From: CAZWVR01 sp964637235
GTDB lineage: Bacteria; Bacteroidota; Bacteroidia; Bacteroidales; S143-33
Length of the DNA stretch: 34,659 nt
Assembly: GCA_964637235.1 (NCBI GenBank)
Contig: CAZWVR010000018.1
Coordinates: forward strand, 1-34,659
Reading direction: 5' to 3'
The position numbers were made by a program, and so were the translations under genes. The notes beneath the pieces were generated by a model. It worked only from the letters and a program-made list of their open reading frames with translations, was not told the DNA's origin and searched no databases. Position 1 is the stretch's first letter. Every line of letters begins with the position of its first letter. This document shows, piece after piece, positions 26,101-33,117 of the stretch.

Positions 26101-26220
26101 GGTTCCGACTATATTTACTCCTTTTATTTTTGCCCAGAAGTCAAGATAAGGAGGTGTGAGTTGTTTGCTTGTTGCCAGTGAGTAATGGGAATGGATGTGT
26201 AAGTCTGCTATGAGTTTCAT
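23113..26220 (-). CDS. Endonuclease Q-like PHP nuclease fused to a UvrD-type helicase
   Basis: A 1035-residue fusion. Residues ~1-400: PHP metal-dependent domain with His8/His10 (DLHIHSHYS), Asp42 and His45 (GTGDFTHP), Glu89, His161 and Asp220/His222 (SNSDAHSP), then a zinc ribbon (Cys276, Cys292, Cys295, likely His305; CPVCGKPVTLGVAHR). This matches archaeal/bacterial endonuclease Q, which nicks 5' of deaminated bases. Residues ~468-1035: SF1A helicase with every motif: Q motif (QEQ), Walker A GPGTGKT (490-496), TFTNQAAEEM, LIDEFQD (654-660), GDPKQAIYAFRG, SYSFRC, TLHASKGLEF and ERRLFYVATTRAKK. The helicase part is shorter than PcrA/UvrD. All catalytic residues appear intact. It is downstream of a lytic transglycosylase (10-base gap) in a leftward cluster. 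The EndoQ assignment is from remembered motifs. Confidence 0.85.
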   Translation of the reverse strand: MKLIADLHIHSHYSLATSKQLTPPYLDFWAKIKGVNIVGTGDFTHPKWLNEIKTYLEPAEDGLLKLKKEYIIPNNPQQQNLVRFILSAEISNIYKKNGKVRKIHNVILAPSIETVEKIQQKLIENKFNIFSDGRPILGLDARDLLEMLLEIDPNIIFIPAHIWTPWFALLGSKSGFDNPQECFGDMTKYIKAVETGLSSDLPMNWLCSFLDDFNLISNSDAHSPEKLGRNANIFDIELSYFEIKKAIENQDNNNFIGTIDLYPQEGKYHYDGHRKCGIRWDPVQTLEHNGICPVCGKPVTLGVAHRVASLADRADVNLRPIRKKFKYLIPLKEIISEILSVSPNSKSVDNQYFSLINKLGSELQILFEIDIQTIARTGGEILAEAIKRMRENKVFIEEGFDGQYGKIKLFAKNELKNKGSNKNLFGLKITPQQEPPTRKILNFDVEKFLLLKQKNKQPSKNLTKIKTSSLTQEQQMAVESKEKFIFVEAGPGTGKTKTLTEKIAFLINQQKIAPTNILAVTFTNQAAEEMKKRLKNILKDTPLPDINTFHSYALKIIKNKIQNPIIIDDEQKSIILQELGVAKNKIQKLIQSFSYHKNTLNEFTDQQEKQIFLKYSEFLKKYSLFDLDDLIIQATQLLNNDKHIKKQFTKNYILIDEFQDINNAQYLFLKSLLNENTSIFAIGDPKQAIYAFRGSNPSIIDSFIQEFNAKKITLSYSFRCTDNILKASAQIVKSEQILKGKEKGVKINIVPQQTQKSEAEFIARTIEKLIGGVRFFSIDSNITQGYENTEFQSLSEFAILTRTKNQHTYIIKALNDHGIPYQVIGEQPFYKQKPFSDILNILQFIKYPDNQFIKSSVKNFIPYIKNLKSEKEPIKIISSLWNNLFAKDYKEKTDEYKRFINIIKDKSLDEIIEYMNLSMPADDYSAEIENVKIMTLHASKGLEFSCVFIAGCTEGFIPYTLFKKDVDIQEERRLFYVATTRAKKLLYLTYPKVINIQNKKFKRQESRFIKEIEKELTQQIKSEVKSKKIDYPKLF

Positions 26221-26230
26221 AATTGTGATC

Positions 26231-27178
26231 TTAGAAATGATAAGTTTTTCTGTTTTGTAAAGTTATGATTTTTATTTTATAGGTTTTGTGTTTTTTATTT
26301 GTAAGTTTATTTGAGATGAGCCAGGGGTTTAGGATTTTTAGCATTCTGTAATTTGTTCCTTGTTTTTGTGCGAAGTCTATTAAATTTGTTATTGAAGTGT
26401 CAACTGATATGGTAATTGTTTTTACAGGTTTATACATATCGGCAGTGTCTAATACAAATCCGTAATTACGGGGGTTTGAGAATATAAGTTTATAAGCGAG
26501 AATGCGATATATATATCTTGACGTTTCGCGGTTTAGTAAAAGGTCGTAGAAATTGTCAACTTTTTGTTTTTGGAGTTGTTTTTTTAGGGCGTCTTTTCCG
26601 ATATTGTATGCTGCTGCTGCGAGAGTCCAGCTATTAAATTGGTTATATGCGTCTTTTATATATTTACAAGCGGCGATAGTTGATTTTTCAAGGTTTAAGC
26701 GTTCGTCCACATCGTCATTTATTTCCAGACCGTATTCTTTTGCAGTATTTTTCATAAATTGCCAGTATCCTTTTGCGCCTGCTGGTGATGTTGTGTTTAC
26801 CATACCGCTTTCAGCTACAAGGAGGTATTTAAAATCATCAGGGATTTTATATTGTTTTAATATTTTTTCCACTATTGGAAAGATTTCATTTGCTCTTTTT
26901 AGATAAAGGATTGTTTCGGAATGCCAGTACATAATTTTCAGGATTTCGTAATCTAATCCTCGACGTGTATCGTAGTTTTCCAAGGGTACTTTTTCATTTG
27001 CGAAGTAGAGAGTTTCCGGTAGGTCTGGCGCATAAATTTTGTAATTTTTTCTAATGAGTTCAGTTTTGTTTTTGTGTGGAGGTTTGTTGTTAGAGAATAT
27101 TATCCATAAGGATAATGCAGCTATGAATATTACAACTGTAAAGCCTATATAGCAGAATATTTTGTTTTTGAAGTTCAT
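26231..27178 (-). CDS. Membrane-anchored lytic transglycosylase (SLT domain)
   Basis: A 315-residue murein hydrolase of the MltD/SLT type, which cuts the MurNAc-GlcNAc bond to form 1,6-anhydro ends. It has a TM anchor at ~9-28 and a periplasmic SLT domain (~105-235): catalytic Glu123 in VAESGMVNTTSPAGAKGYWQF, then AAAAYNIG (187-193) and YIYRILAYKLIFSNP. The C-terminal ~70 residues (TNLIDFAQKQGTNYRMLKILNPWL) look like one degenerate LysM-like peptidoglycan-binding module. It lies between the thioesterase (14 bases upstream) and the helicase fusion, inside a tight leftward cluster. Confidence 0.88.
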   Translation of the reverse strand: MNFKNKIFCYIGFTVVIFIAALSLWIIFSNNKPPHKNKTELIRKNYKIYAPDLPETLYFANEKVPLENYDTRRGLDYEILKIMYWHSETILYLKRANEIFPIVEKILKQYKIPDDFKYLLVAESGMVNTTSPAGAKGYWQFMKNTAKEYGLEINDDVDERLNLEKSTIAACKYIKDAYNQFNSWTLAAAAYNIGKDALKKQLQKQKVDNFYDLLLNRETSRYIYRILAYKLIFSNPRNYGFVLDTADMYKPVKTITISVDTSITNLIDFAQKQGTNYRMLKILNPWLISNKLTNKKHKTYKIKIITLQNRKTYHF

Positions 27179-27192
27179 AAAAGTAATTTTTA

Positions 27193-27615
27193 TTATTCAT
27201 CGGAGAAAAGTTTTTTTACAGCTTTCATATAATATTCAGGAGCTTTTGTAGGTTTTCTGTTTTTTTCGTTTATAAATATCAATAGAGTGCTACCTTCATT
27301 TAGCAGTTCTCCTTTTTCGTTATAGATTTCGTATTTAAAGTCCACTTTTACTGGGTGTGGTTCTTTAAGTTGAACCCTCACAGTGAGTAGGTCGTCATAG
27401 AATGCCGGTTTAATGTATTTGATTTGCATAGAAGCGATAGGTAGCATATAGCCATCTTCTTCCAGTTGGCGATATGTTATTCCGAGAGAGCGAAGTAGTT
27501 CAGTACGGGCTACTTCGTAATATGTTGCATAGTTTCCATAATATACATAGCCCATTTTATCTGTTTCTGCGTATCTGACTCTAATTTTTACTTCAAATGG
27601 TTTCATTGGTTTCAT
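27193..27615 (-). CDS. Acyl-CoA thioesterase (YbgC/FadM-like 4HBT)
   Basis: A 140-residue hotdog thioesterase. The 4-hydroxybenzoyl-CoA thioesterase motif RYAETDKMGYVYYGNY is at ~14-29, with Asp19 in the catalytic position, followed by the long helix YYEVARTELLRSLG. The strand MQIKYIKPAFYDDLLTVRV and the terminal LLIFINEKNRKPTKAP complete the fold. YbgC-type enzymes hydrolyse acyl-CoAs and are often associated with envelope or phospholipid functions; the substrate is not predictable. Two ATGs (27615 and 27606) are possible. It is packed between the secreted 163-residue protein (7 bases upstream) and the lytic transglycosylase (14 bases downstream). Confidence 0.9.
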   Translation of the reverse strand: MKPMKPFEVKIRVRYAETDKMGYVYYGNYATYYEVARTELLRSLGITYRQLEEDGYMLPIASMQIKYIKPAFYDDLLTVRVQLKEPHPVKVDFKYEIYNEKGELLNEGSTLLIFINEKNRKPTKAPEYYMKAVKKLFSDE

Positions 27616-27622
27616 AGTTGTA

Positions 27623-28114
27623 TTATTTTTTTATAGGCATATATCCGATTATAATTCCTAAGCAACCTTTAAGGCGGTTTTTTCGTCTTTTGGCTTTCTT
27701 TTCAATACGAATAGTAATTTTAAGATTTTCAGTTTTTGTAGCTATAAATTCATAATAATTACTTTCTAACCACATTATTTTATTACCCTGATAATCAGTA
27801 AAATATTTATTTTTAATTTTTTTCCATCTTATATTATAATTTGCAAATAAGAGTATCCCGTCTTGATCTGTTATTTTTATTTTTTTCTCTAAAAATTCCA
27901 GTCCGATTACTTTTATTATGTATCTATTTCCTTTAATAAAAGCTCGTGTATAGACTATTTTATCTCCTTCTGTTACTACGGGTGCAAAAAAGTTCATATC
28001 GAGCATATAGGGTTTTATACTTTCGGCTGCAATTGATCGGATATATTCTTTACATTGCGCAAAACTATTTATAATGTTAAATAGAAATATAACCCAGAAA
28101 ATAGTTTTTTTCAT
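27623..28114 (-). CDS. Secreted protein of unknown function
   Basis: A 163-residue protein with a clear signal peptide (KKTIFWVIFLFNIINSFAQ, cleavage near residues 19-20). The mature part is predicted mainly beta, with FIKGNRYIIKVIGLEFLEKKIKITDQDGILLF and a strongly basic C terminus (KKAKRRKNRLKGC). I recognise no family. A second Cys at 21 sits just after the cleavage site, but the preceding residues do not form a lipobox. It begins 2 bases after the lipoprotein gene and is clearly cotranscribed with it and the thioesterase, so an envelope role is likely. Confidence 0.65.
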   Translation of the reverse strand: MKKTIFWVIFLFNIINSFAQCKEYIRSIAAESIKPYMLDMNFFAPVVTEGDKIVYTRAFIKGNRYIIKVIGLEFLEKKIKITDQDGILLFANYNIRWKKIKNKYFTDYQGNKIMWLESNYYEFIATKTENLKITIRIEKKAKRRKNRLKGCLGIIIGYMPIKK

Positions 28115-28116
28115 TT

Positions 28117-28962
28117 TTATTTGTTTATAAGATTGTTTCTTATAGTTGTGAATTTTTTATTTATCTTGGAGATTTTTGCTTTTGTAATATCGTATTCCAT
28201 TTGGGTTTTGTAATATATAGTATCCCAGAGGGTATCTTTAATTTTGATTTTTGTAAATTTTACAAGTTCACCGAACATATTTTTAAGTTCTTTCATATTA
28301 TTGATCATTGATGTTTCTAAAACGGAAGTATCTGTATATTGTAAAGCATTGTTTAAGACCAAATATTGATCTGCAAGCAGTGTATGGATTTTGTTAGTAT
28401 CTTTATAATTTTTTAATGCGTTTAAGATAATGTAGTTAGATTCTATCCAGACGCCATAAGTTATTTGACAGGCATTTTTTATTTGTCCAGTATTTTTTAA
28501 ATATGCATCTACTTGGTATAATAAATTGGAAATGAAGTATTTCATAGTATCGTAGTTGTATATATTTTTTTCAGTGAATTCATATATGCTATCTATTTGT
28601 TTATGAGGAAATTCCAGAATTATAAGCATTTTATAGATTTGATTTGCATATAGATTTAGTAAATTATTATATGATGTGCGGGCTAAAAAACTTAAATCAG
28701 CCATATACATACCTGTTTTTATTGCTATATCTTGTTGGTTAGTAAATAGTTGGGGGTTTTTCAGTTTTGTTAGTTTTGTTGTGTCTATATCAGAGAAATC
28801 TATTGAGGCATTTATTTCAAAAGGTGAAGGAAGATTAAAATATTCGACTTTTTTTATTGGTGTGTTTACTTGAATATTTATTTTTTCTTCTTTTGATGTT
28901 TTTTTGCAGGAGAATGTAATAATGTTTATGATTATTATAAAAAACACTAAGTATTTACTCAT
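28117..28962 (-). CDS. Putative lipoprotein, first gene of the leftward cluster
   Basis: A 281-residue lipoprotein: hydrophobic start, lipobox ITFSC (Cys19), then a Lys/Glu-rich linker (KKTSKEEK) and a mostly helical mature part with repeated Tyr/Asn/Leu-rich helices (for example IKTGMYMADLSFLARTSYNN and NNMKELKNMFGELVKF). No known domain is recognised. It is preceded by the best promoter match in the window on this strand and starts a six-gene leftward series that runs to the EYQAD gene. Confidence 0.7.
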   Translation of the reverse strand: MSKYLVFFIIIINIITFSCKKTSKEEKINIQVNTPIKKVEYFNLPSPFEINASIDFSDIDTTKLTKLKNPQLFTNQQDIAIKTGMYMADLSFLARTSYNNLLNLYANQIYKMLIILEFPHKQIDSIYEFTEKNIYNYDTMKYFISNLLYQVDAYLKNTGQIKNACQITYGVWIESNYIILNALKNYKDTNKIHTLLADQYLVLNNALQYTDTSVLETSMINNMKELKNMFGELVKFTKIKIKDTLWDTIYYKTQMEYDITKAKISKINKKFTTIRNNLINK

Positions 28963-28979
28963 CTGTTGTATATTTTGTT

Positions 28980-28987
28980 TATTTTTG
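28980..28987 (+). promoter_or_regulatory. Candidate -7 box for the 29002 gene
   Basis: TATTTTTG is an exact TAnnTTTG, 14 bases before the ATG at 29002. No correctly spaced -33. It overlaps, back to back, the promoter of the leftward cluster. Confidence 0.4.
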
Positions 28988-28993
28988 TGTAAA

Positions 28994-29024
28994 CAAAACT
29001 AATGAAAATGTCTCAAAAAGACAA
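28994..29024 (-). promoter_or_regulatory. Bacteroidota-type promoter of the leftward 28962-22720 cluster
   Basis: On the minus strand: TTG (29024-29022), 20-base spacer, TAGTTTTG (29001-28994). Both boxes fit and lie 31 bases before the ATG at 28962. The -33 element lies inside the start of the divergent gene. Confidence 0.58.
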
Positions 29025-29574
29025 TTTACCAAAATTTAAAAAGAAAACGAAGGAGGAAATATGGCGAGAATCGCTTGCAACAGGACAAAAAGCAATTATT
29101 GAAGATGTTTTGCGCATTATTCGTAATGATGGTAATATAACTATTTTACCGGATTTAATAGAACTTTATGCTCAGTATAAAGGTAGTGATTTAGGAAATA
29201 AAATTTTTTCGGTTATTTCGGATATAAAAAAATCTGAGGCTGTATCTATTTTTATGCAATATATTGATAATAAAGATTTTTCAGCCATAGCGCCGGATTT
29301 ACTTTCAATAGGTTGGCAATCACGGTTAGATTTCACACCTTATTTTGAACGTCTTATTGAACTTTTTATTAGTTCAGATAATGATGCGAAAGCCATTGAA
29401 ATTATGACTGTTATAGAAAATTTTGAAAGAGATATATCGGCGGAACGTATAGAAAGAGAAATACAGAAGCTTAAAAATAACATTGATAAACTTTCGGATT
29501 TTAGGAAAACTCTTCTTGTTGAATTGGTACATATTTTAGAGGATAAGCTATCGCGCAAGGAAGAGGATTATTGA
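29002..29574 (+). CDS. Hypothetical protein, HEAT-like helical
   Basis: A 190-residue soluble protein without signal peptide. After a basic start (KFKKKTKEEIWRESL) it is almost all helix, in pairs that resemble degenerate HEAT-type repeats: LPDLIELYAQYKGSDLGNKI, SEAVSIFMQYIDNKDFSAIA, FTPYFERLIELFISSDNDA, then a coiled stretch EREIQKLKNNIDKLSDF. I recognise no named family. A second ATG at 29008 is in frame. Divergent from the lipoprotein cluster and convergent with the glycosyltransferase, whose stop abuts this one (29574/29575), leaving no intergenic space for a terminator. Confidence 0.7.
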   Translation: MKMSQKDNLPKFKKKTKEEIWRESLATGQKAIIEDVLRIIRNDGNITILPDLIELYAQYKGSDLGNKIFSVISDIKKSEAVSIFMQYIDNKDFSAIAPDLLSIGWQSRLDFTPYFERLIELFISSDNDAKAIEIMTVIENFERDISAERIEREIQKLKNNIDKLSDFRKTLLVELVHILEDKLSRKEEDY

Positions 29575-30552
29575 TTAAAGAAATTCGCGGTATAGTTGAA
29601 TATATTCCTGAGCAATATTTTTTGCTTTATATTTTTGTACGTTTTTTAAGCCTTTATCTATTAGAGAGTTAACAAGGGTTTTATTTGTAATAAGCTCAAT
29701 AATTGCATTTTTTATTTCTTGTACAGAATATGGATTTATTAAAAGAGCACCATCCGCGGCGACTTCTTTCATTGGCGATATATTACTTGTAATGATTGGA
29801 CGTCCGATAGCTTGTGCTTCTAATATGGGCAATCCGAAACCTTCATAGAAACTTGCAAAAAACAAAATATCGCTTTGTTGATAGGCTTTTATCATTTCTT
29901 CTGTGGAGATATTTACTCGATTTATGTAGTCTAATTTATTTTTTTCTAAAAGTTGTTTTTGTTTATCGTTTAGTTTGCCTATAATGAGTAATTTGCAATT
30001 TATATCTTTTGCAGCAAGTATTAGTCCTTCCAGATTTTTATTAACCTTTGTTCCAATATGAAGGATTATAGGTTTTTTGTTTATGGGTAAGGGGGTATAT
30101 TTGAAATCATCGGAGACGCAATTTGGTATAATTTTAATTTTTTCTTGTGGTATTTTGAAGTATTTAAGTACTTCGTTTTTTGAGAATTCTGAGATTACAG
30201 TAATTTTTTTTACCCGTTTCAGAGGAAGTTTAAGCCACAAAAATTTTATTATTACTTTTTTTATTTTGTTTTGATTGGAATTTAATATTGAGCCGATATC
30301 GTGTATTGTTAGAATTGTATTTTTTTTAGGGAGAGCTAATGCTATATAGTTAACATCACCTGTAATGTGATTTATTTTATCTCTATGGAGCCATACGTAA
30401 GGTAAGTTCAGAATTCGTTTTATGCCTTTATGATAGGGCAGAAATATTGTTTTTAAGGGGATTTCTTTTTCAATGTATTTTTTTAATGAAAAGAATAGGT
30501 TTTCAATGCTGTGGAAATTTTCGGAAGGCTTTCTAAAAAATAAGGTTAGCAT
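29575..30552 (-). CDS. Glycosyltransferase family 4 (GT-B)
   Basis: A 325-residue GT-B glycosyltransferase of the GT4 kind. The C-terminal Rossmann half has ILHIGTKVNKNLEGLI, the segment SDILFFASFYEGFGLPILEA with the E-x7-E motif that binds the nucleotide-sugar, and the following GRPIITSNISPMKEVAADGALL. The N-terminal half shows LTIHDIG and KKITVISEFSKNEVL. Donor and acceptor are unknown; surface glycan assembly is likely. The frame opens with TTG at 30570, but the ATG at 30552 is the better start. It is shorter at the N terminus than many GT4 enzymes. It lies behind the ATP synthase operon, separated by an 11-bp inverted repeat that may end that operon's transcript. Confidence 0.86.
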   Translation of the reverse strand: MLTLFFRKPSENFHSIENLFFSLKKYIEKEIPLKTIFLPYHKGIKRILNLPYVWLHRDKINHITGDVNYIALALPKKNTILTIHDIGSILNSNQNKIKKVIIKFLWLKLPLKRVKKITVISEFSKNEVLKYFKIPQEKIKIIPNCVSDDFKYTPLPINKKPIILHIGTKVNKNLEGLILAAKDINCKLLIIGKLNDKQKQLLEKNKLDYINRVNISTEEMIKAYQQSDILFFASFYEGFGLPILEAQAIGRPIITSNISPMKEVAADGALLINPYSVQEIKNAIIELITNKTLVNSLIDKGLKNVQKYKAKNIAQEYIQLYREFL

Positions 30553-30575
30553 CGGGATGATTTTTATCAAAGAGA

Positions 30576-30619
30576 AGGCTGCCTTACGTTTAGTGGTGTA
30601 TTTTTATTTAAGGCAGCCT
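30576..30619 (-). terminator. 11-bp hairpin between atpG and the glycosyltransferase gene
   Basis: AGGCTGCCTTA (30576-30586) and TAAGGCAGCCT (30609-30619) are perfect complements with a 22-base A/T-rich loop. On the minus strand it follows the atpG stop and leads into TCTCTTTG, a weak U-rich tail, so it is a probable (perhaps partial) terminator of the atp operon. Confidence 0.55.
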
Positions 30620-30625
30620 AAGTTA

Positions 30626-31501
30626 TTAGTTGTGTTTTAGAGCTTCTGCACCTGCTACAATTTCCAGAATTTCTTTTGTTATAGCAGCTTGTCTTGCTTT
30701 ATTGTATTCCAGAGTGAGTTTTCTTATCATTTCGGTAGCGTTATCCGTAGCTTTATGCATTGCGGTCATTCTTGCTGCTTGTTCTGCTGCAAAAGAATCT
30801 AATAGTGCAGCGAATAATGTACTTTTTAGAACCTGAGGAATTAGCTTTTGTAGAATATAGTTAAAATCGGGCTCAAAGATATAGCCTCCTGGCATTTTTT
30901 GTTTTTCTTTTACAATAAATGGCAAATATTGTTTATTTGTTAAAACTTGTGAACCTGCACTTTTGAATTCATTATATATCAGATAAATGCTGCGATATTT
31001 ACCATCAGTAAAATCTTTTATAAAGCGTTGTGCGAAGTTTTCGGTATATTCATAAGTAAGGTTATCGAAAATTTTTTGTTCTTCATCAATGACATTATAT
31101 TGTCGGTATTTTAGTATTTGAGCGGCTTTTTTACCAAAAGCAAATATTTCAATATTATCTTTTTTAAATCCGTTGTTGACGAATTTTTCTACTGATTTTA
31201 CAGTTTCTTTTACCACGTTTATATTAAAAGCGCCGCATAAGCCTCTATTTGAGCTTATAACAATTAGCAGTATTTTATCGCTATTATTTTCCTTGAAAAA
31301 TGGGCTTTGGAAGTCGTCGTAATATCCTGCGATAATTTCTGGCACGAGTTGCTCCATTTTTCTTACGTATGGTCGTAGAGCTATAACTTTGTTTTGGACT
31401 TTACGGAGTTTTGCAGCGGCAACCATTTTCATTGCCGCTGTTACTTGTTTTGTGGATTTAACCGATGCTATTCTTTTTCTTATTGCTTTTAGGTTCGGCA
31501 T
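30626..31501 (-). CDS. atpG: ATP synthase F1 subunit gamma
   Basis: The 291-residue central-stalk subunit that turns inside the alpha3beta3 ring and couples proton flow to ATP synthesis. The family ends are clear: N-terminal helix AIRKRIASVKSTKQVTAAMKMVAAAKL and C-terminal helix LTLEYNKARQAAITKEILEIVAGAEAL; SSNRGLCGAFN (~82-92) is the conserved strand after the first helix. The length is normal. It is last in the visible operon, 5 bases after atpA. No beta (atpD) or epsilon (atpC) gene follows, as is usual in Bacteroidota, where these two lie elsewhere. Confidence 0.96.
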   Translation of the reverse strand: MPNLKAIRKRIASVKSTKQVTAAMKMVAAAKLRKVQNKVIALRPYVRKMEQLVPEIIAGYYDDFQSPFFKENNSDKILLIVISSNRGLCGAFNINVVKETVKSVEKFVNNGFKKDNIEIFAFGKKAAQILKYRQYNVIDEEQKIFDNLTYEYTENFAQRFIKDFTDGKYRSIYLIYNEFKSAGSQVLTNKQYLPFIVKEKQKMPGGYIFEPDFNYILQKLIPQVLKSTLFAALLDSFAAEQAARMTAMHKATDNATEMIRKLTLEYNKARQAAITKEILEIVAGAEALKHN

Positions 31502-31506
31502 TTTTT

Positions 31507-33093
31507 TTAGTCTTTTTTGTAATTTTGAGCAATTTTGTGTGCAACTTCTGTAAGAATTTTTTCAATTTCTTCGTTTATAGTACCTTTTGCCAGAATATCC
31601 AATACGTCTTTTCTATGGTGTTTTTCTAAATAGTCAAGATATTCTTGTTCAAAGTCTTTTACTTTATTTACTGGCACCTCTTTAAGGAGGTTATTGGTTC
31701 CGGCGTATATTATTGCTATTTGATGTTCAACGGGGTATGGGGTATATTGATTTTGTTTTAGAATTTCTACGTTTCTACGACCTTTTTCAAGAATATTTAA
31801 AGTTACGGCGTCTAAATCTGAGCCGAATTTTGCGAATGCTTCCAGTTCTCTATATCTTGCTTGGTCTATTTTAAGTCTTCCGGCGACTTTTTTCATAGCT
31901 TTAATTTGGGCGCTACCTCCTACACGTGATACAGATATACCTACATTTATAGCTGGTCTTATTCCTGCGTTGAATAGGTCTGATTCGAGGTAAATTTGTC
32001 CGTCTGTTATAGATATTACGTTTGTGGGGATATATGCAGATACGTCGCCTGCTTGGGTTTCAATTATAGGAAGAGCAGTCAATGAGCCACCACCTTTTAC
32101 CATATGTTTAATAGAAGGGGGTATATCGTTCATTTGTCTTGCTACGTTGTCGTCTTCAATAATTTTTGCGGCGCGTTCCAGCAGTCTTGAATGTAAATAG
32201 AATATATCGCCGGGATATGCTTCACGTCCGGGTGGACGGCGTAGTAATAGTGATACTTCGCGATATGATACAGCTTGTTTTGATAGGTCGTCATAAATTA
32301 TTAGGGCGTGTCTTCCTGTATCGCGGAAGAACTCCCCAATAGCGGCTCCTGCGTATGGTGCATAGAACTGTAATGCCGCTGGTGTAGAAGCTGGTGCAGC
32401 AACTATTACTGTATAGTCCATTGCACCGAAGCGTTCCAGTGTTTTTGCTATTTGTGCTATACTTGATGCTTTTTGTCCTACGGCTACGTATATACAATAG
32501 ACTGGTTTGCCTTCTTGGTAATAGCGCTTTTGGTTTATTATTGTATCTATTGCTATTGTAGTTTTTCCTGTTTGTCTATCTCCGATTATCAATTCTCTTT
32601 GTCCTCGTCCTATTGGAATCATTGCGTCTATTGCCTTGATACCTGTTTGTAGAGGTTCTTTTACAGGTTGACGGAAAATAACTCCGGGGGCTTTTCTTTC
32701 AAAAGGCATTTCGTACAAATCTCCTTGTATGGGTCCTTTACCATCTAATGGTTCTCCAATAGTATTTATTACTCGTCCTATTAGACCTTCGCCTACCATA
32801 ATGGAGGCTGTTCTTTTAAGTCTTTTTACTGTATCTCCTTCTCTGACTTCTTCTGATGGTCCCAGAAGCATAGCTCCTACGTTGTCCTCTTCAAGGTTAA
32901 GCACTATTCCTTTTATTCCGCTTTCAAATTCTATCATTTCATTAGCTGTCACTTCTGTAAGTCCGTATATACGAGCAGTACCGTCTCCTACTTGCAGTAC
33001 GATACCAATTTCTTCAAATTCTGCTTGTGATTTTATTCCTGCAATTTTCTGTTTGATAATATCTGAAACTTCTGATGGTTTTATGCCTAACAT
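31507..33093 (-). CDS. atpA: ATP synthase F1 subunit alpha
   Basis: The 528-residue non-catalytic nucleotide-binding subunit. Beta-barrel domain (~25-95; VLQVGDGTARIYGL), P-loop GDRQTGKT (171-178), IIYDDLSKQA (Walker B region), the RRPPGREAYPGDIF segment, and the arginine-finger signature RPAINVGISVSRVGGSAQ. The C-terminal helical bundle is intact. No stop, frameshift or odd residue is seen. It starts 24 bases after atpH with no Shine-Dalgarno sequence, only an A/T-rich leader, like its neighbours. Confidence 0.97.
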   Translation of the reverse strand: MLGIKPSEVSDIIKQKIAGIKSQAEFEEIGIVLQVGDGTARIYGLTEVTANEMIEFESGIKGIVLNLEEDNVGAMLLGPSEEVREGDTVKRLKRTASIMVGEGLIGRVINTIGEPLDGKGPIQGDLYEMPFERKAPGVIFRQPVKEPLQTGIKAIDAMIPIGRGQRELIIGDRQTGKTTIAIDTIINQKRYYQEGKPVYCIYVAVGQKASSIAQIAKTLERFGAMDYTVIVAAPASTPAALQFYAPYAGAAIGEFFRDTGRHALIIYDDLSKQAVSYREVSLLLRRPPGREAYPGDIFYLHSRLLERAAKIIEDDNVARQMNDIPPSIKHMVKGGGSLTALPIIETQAGDVSAYIPTNVISITDGQIYLESDLFNAGIRPAINVGISVSRVGGSAQIKAMKKVAGRLKIDQARYRELEAFAKFGSDLDAVTLNILEKGRRNVEILKQNQYTPYPVEHQIAIIYAGTNNLLKEVPVNKVKDFEQEYLDYLEKHHRKDVLDILAKGTINEEIEKILTEVAHKIAQNYKKD

Positions 33094-33117
33094 ATTTTTT
33101 TATTTTTCGTGGTTATA

